This document shows, in pieces, positions 7,267 to 9,121 of a stretch of 9,121 bases of DNA; within the stretch, counting starts at the first letter, position 1; every line of letters starts with the position of its first letter. Source of the stretch: Burkholderiales bacterium (GTDB taxonomy: Bacteria; Pseudomonadota; Gammaproteobacteria; Burkholderiales; Burkholderiaceae_C). Below the pieces are notes generated by a model that ran no database searches, was not told the DNA's origin, and saw nothing but the letters and a program-made list of their open reading frames with translations. The stretch is taken from assembly GCA_947474415.1 (NCBI GenBank), contig CANJKD010000049.1, forward strand, positions 1 through 9,121. Direction: 5' to 3'. The position numbers and the translations under genes were made by a program.

Positions 7267-8013
7267 TCAGGATACGCCGCTCGACAGCCCATGCGGGCAG
7301 CGATAGAGCCACAACACGCGCCCATCGGCGCATTGCAGCGTTTGCTGCGGCACCTGCCCCGCCACTTTGAATTCCAGGCTTGCCAGCCAGCTGCCGGGGC
7401 GCAGTTCGCGGCGCGCCTTGTCCCAGGCGCGCGCCATGCTTTCGGGTCGCTGGAACAGATAGACGAGGTCGAAGGCCGACCAGTCTGCGGCCCAGATGTC
7501 GGCGCGCCGGATGCGCGCAAAGCGGCAGCGCAACGCGCAGGCCCAGCGCAGCGGCCAGCTCCACTCCATGCCTTCCAGTTGCGCTTGCGGGTATTCGCGC
7601 TGCAGCTCGCGCAAGCCCGCTCCCAGGCCGCAGCCGGCATCGAGCACGCGGGCATCTGCCGGAAGCACCGCCAGGCGTGCCAGCCCCCGCAAACCACCTT
7701 CGGGGGTGGGGAACAGCGGTGCGTCTCGCCACGCGTTCATCGGGTAGACGAGTGCCAGCAGGCCGAGCGGCAACAGCCAGCCCCAGGCCGGCAGCGCGCT
7801 GGCGAGGCCGGAGGCCGCCAGCGACAACGGGAAGCCGAGCGCGACAAACACCCGGCGCCATGGCGTGCCACCGAGCAGGCTCAGGGCCGCACCGGTTGCG
7901 GCGCCAGCGCCCATCGCGAAGGCGAGGCCGGCCCCCAAACCGCCGACGCCGACGAACACGCCCCAACAGGCGGCCCAGGCCAGCAGCGCAGGCAGTGGCC
8001 AGGTCCGGTTCAC
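7267..8013 (-). CDS. SAM-dependent methyltransferase with hydrophobic N-terminal domain
   Basis: A 248-residue protein from the GTG at 8013. Residues 6-46, 55-73 and 76-91 are strongly hydrophobic and probably form three or four membrane helices. The C-terminal half carries SAM-binding motif I, ARVLDAGCGLGAGL (121-134), then an acidic residue after strand 2 (EGMEWS, 147-152), and DIWAADWSAFDLVYLF (172-187) matching the strand-4 region of class I methyltransferases. The substrate is unknown. An ATG at 8109 in the same frame would overlap fliA by 58 nt, and its 32 extra residues look like out-of-frame fliA sequence, so I prefer GTG 8013 with GGTGGGCGG shortly upstream. It follows fliA by 38 nt and ends 4 nt before the kinase ATG, so it belongs to the same transcript. 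A flagellar role is possible by context only. Confidence 0.78.
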   Translation of the reverse strand: MNRTWPLPALLAWAACWGVFVGVGGLGAGLAFAMGAGAATGAALSLLGGTPWRRVFVALGFPLSLAASGLASALPAWGWLLPLGLLALVYPMNAWRDAPLFPTPEGGLRGLARLAVLPADARVLDAGCGLGAGLRELQREYPQAQLEGMEWSWPLRWACALRCRFARIRRADIWAADWSAFDLVYLFQRPESMARAWDKARRELRPGSWLASLEFKVAGQVPQQTLQCADGRVLWLYRCPHGLSSGVS

Positions 8014-8051
8014 ACCAAGCCGCCCACCGACACTGGCTTCAGTCCCTGGCT

Positions 8052-8765
8052 TCAATACGTGCGCAGCTTCACGCGCAGCCGGGCGATGGACTGGCTGTGC
8101 AGCTGGCACACGCGCGACTCGGTGACCTTGAGCACCGCCGCGATCTCCTTCAGGTTCATGTCGTGTTCGTAGTACATGCTCATCACGTACTGCTCGCGCT
8201 CGGGCAGCACCTTGATCGCCTCGACGAGTGCGGCGCGCATGCGGTGGTCTTGCAGCTGAGCGAGCGGGTTGCCTTCATCACCGCCCACGTGGCGGTCGAG
8301 AAAGTCGCGGTCGCCTTCGTCGCCCGACATGTCTTCCAGGGACACGAGCTGGGTGCCGCGCACCTTGCCGAGCAGTTCCTGGTATTCGGTCAGCGCCAGG
8401 CCCATTTCACGTGCGATCTCGCTTTCGACCGGCGCCCGGCCGAGCCGCTGTTCGAGCTTGTGCACCGCCGACTCGATGGTGCGCTGCTGCTTGCGCGTAC
8501 CGCGCGACAGGTAGTCGTTGCCGCGCAACTCGTCGAGCATCGCGCCGCGGATGCGTTGCGTCGCGAAGGTATCGAACTGCACACCTTGGGTGGCATCGAA
8601 GCGGGTCAGTGCGTCAGCCAAACCGATCATGCCGACCTGGATCAGGTCGTCGATCTCGACGTTCGCCGGCAGTCTCGCAATCATCTGGCGCGCCAGGCGC
8701 CGCACCAGCGAGCTGTACTGCTTGAGCGTGGAGTTCAGGTCCAGCTGACCTTTGGCGGTGTACAT
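8052..8765 (-). CDS. fliA: RNA polymerase sigma factor FliA (sigma-28, flagellar)
   Basis: A 237-residue sigma-70-family factor of the usual FliA length. In the family it directs RNA polymerase to late flagellar and chemotaxis promoters and is held inactive by the anti-sigma factor FlgM until the hook-basal body is complete. Region 2 is clear: LIQVGMIGLADALTRFD (41-57) and FDTFATQRIRGAMLDELR (64-81). Region 3 follows, with RKQQRTIESAVHKLEQRLGR (91-110). The region 4 helix-turn-helix is LKEIAAVLKVTESRVCQLHS (205-224), after LPEREQYVMSMYYE (187-200). The ATG at 8765 is preceded by GGAAGG about 7 nt upstream, a good ribosome site. A longer in-frame start near 9047 would run through flhG and is rejected. 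It lies 19 nt after the upstream gene and 38 nt before the methyltransferase. Confidence 0.97.
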   Translation of the reverse strand: MYTAKGQLDLNSTLKQYSSLVRRLARQMIARLPANVEIDDLIQVGMIGLADALTRFDATQGVQFDTFATQRIRGAMLDELRGNDYLSRGTRKQQRTIESAVHKLEQRLGRAPVESEIAREMGLALTEYQELLGKVRGTQLVSLEDMSGDEGDRDFLDRHVGGDEGNPLAQLQDHRMRAALVEAIKVLPEREQYVMSMYYEHDMNLKEIAAVLKVTESRVCQLHSQSIARLRVKLRTY

Positions 8766-8784
8766 GCAGTGCCCTTCCGGAGAA

Positions 8785-9121
8785 TCAGTGGTGGGCCCAC
8801 GAGGCCGCCGCGCCTGCGGGCTGCGGCGCCGCGCAGGGCGGGTATTCCACATACGGCGCATGCGCGGGCAGTGCCAGCGGGGCCGTGCCGAGCGCCGTCG
8901 CGAGTTGCCCGCGCACCAGGCGGCGCAGCTCGGGGGTCGGCGCCTCGGTGGCATCGCAGGCCGGATCGATGCGCACCCAGTCGCGCAGCACGGCGCCCAG
9001 AAAGTCATCGGCGCAGGTGGCAATCTGCATCGCAATGCGCTCGGCACGCGGCGAGTTGGGCGCGCAGCCGAGCAGCAGATCGTGCACGACGAGGCCGGCG
9101 CGCTGGGTCAGCAGCTTCATC
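8785..9121 (-). CDS. flhG: Probable FlhG (FleN/MinD-like flagellar-number ATPase), C-terminal part, 5' end outside window
   Basis: The frame is open from the right edge to the TGA at 8785-8787, about 111 codons. Visible are GLVVHDLLLGCAPNSPRAER, then ADDFLGAVLRDWVRIDPACD and ELRRLVRGQL, followed by an Ala/Pro-rich tail. This fits the last strands and C-terminal helix of MinD-like FlhG proteins, where a conserved FLG-type segment precedes the final basic helix. The Walker A motif would be upstream, outside the window. The ATG at 9118-9120 lies at the very edge and is probably internal. Position directly before fliA, 19 nt apart, matches the usual flhF-flhG-fliA order and is the stronger evidence. 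In the family FlhG/FleN restrains flagellar gene activation and flagellar number. An unknown flagellar protein is the alternative. Confidence 0.6.
   Translation of the reverse strand, partial: MKLLTQRAGLVVHDLLLGCAPNSPRAERIAMQIATCADDFLGAVLRDWVRIDPACDATEAPTPELRRLVRGQLATALGTAPLALPAHAPYVEYPPCAAPQPAGAAASWAHH

Noticed and set aside
6775..8172. A 465-codon plus-strand open frame opposite the kinase N-terminus and methyltransferase
   Set aside because: Composition is typical of an antisense shadow and it covers clear minus-strand genes, including the end of fliA.
8052..9047. A 331-codon version of fliA starting at 9047
   Set aside because: The first 94 codons overlap flhG in another frame and look like shadow sequence; ATG 8765 has a good ribosome site and gives the normal FliA length.

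Overview
The window is GC-rich DNA from a proteobacterium, most likely a betaproteobacterium of the order Burkholderiales. This is inferred from the strong G/C third-position bias, the divergent argH / algZ-algR arrangement (also known from Pseudomonas), and an flhG-fliA tail of a flagellar cluster. No tRNA, rRNA, CRISPR array or insertion sequence was seen. The species cannot be named from sequence alone.

Layout. Positions 1-1252 (minus) hold a two-gene regulatory operon, an AlgZ/FimS-like sensor followed by the first 35 codons of an AlgR-like LytTR response regulator that runs off the left edge. Diverging from it across a 96-bp gap is argH (1349-2764, plus), the last enzyme of arginine synthesis. 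After a 117-bp gap with two stem-loops comes a lipoprotein alpha/beta-hydrolase (2882-3781, plus). Everything from 9121 down to 3798 is on the minus strand and converges on the hydrolase: the 3' end of a probable flhG, fliA (flagellar sigma-28), a SAM-dependent methyltransferase with a hydrophobic N-terminus, a very large hybrid sensor kinase, and a tiny antibiotic-biosynthesis-monooxygenase-like remnant. Spacings of 19, 38, 4 and 52 nt suggest one transcript.

The main observation is gene decay in 3798-7262. The hybrid kinase reads as one protein of about 1100 residues (membrane Cache sensor, three PAS domains, HisKA/HATPase core, receiver) only if four lesions are repaired: an in-frame TGA at 7110-7112, a +1/-1 compensating pair bracketing about 60 nt near 6418-6480, and a roughly -2 shift at 5697-5710. 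The last lesion lies inside a perfect 14-bp inverted repeat with a 2-nt spacer, a pattern fitting quasipalindrome (template-switch) mutation. Just downstream, 3798-3912 carries what look like both ends of a monooxygenase gene with the middle missing and the ends out of frame. The neighbouring genes show no such damage. Poor local sequence quality is the main alternative. I found no convincing new biological system; the decayed signalling locus and its palindrome-associated lesion are the most unusual content.
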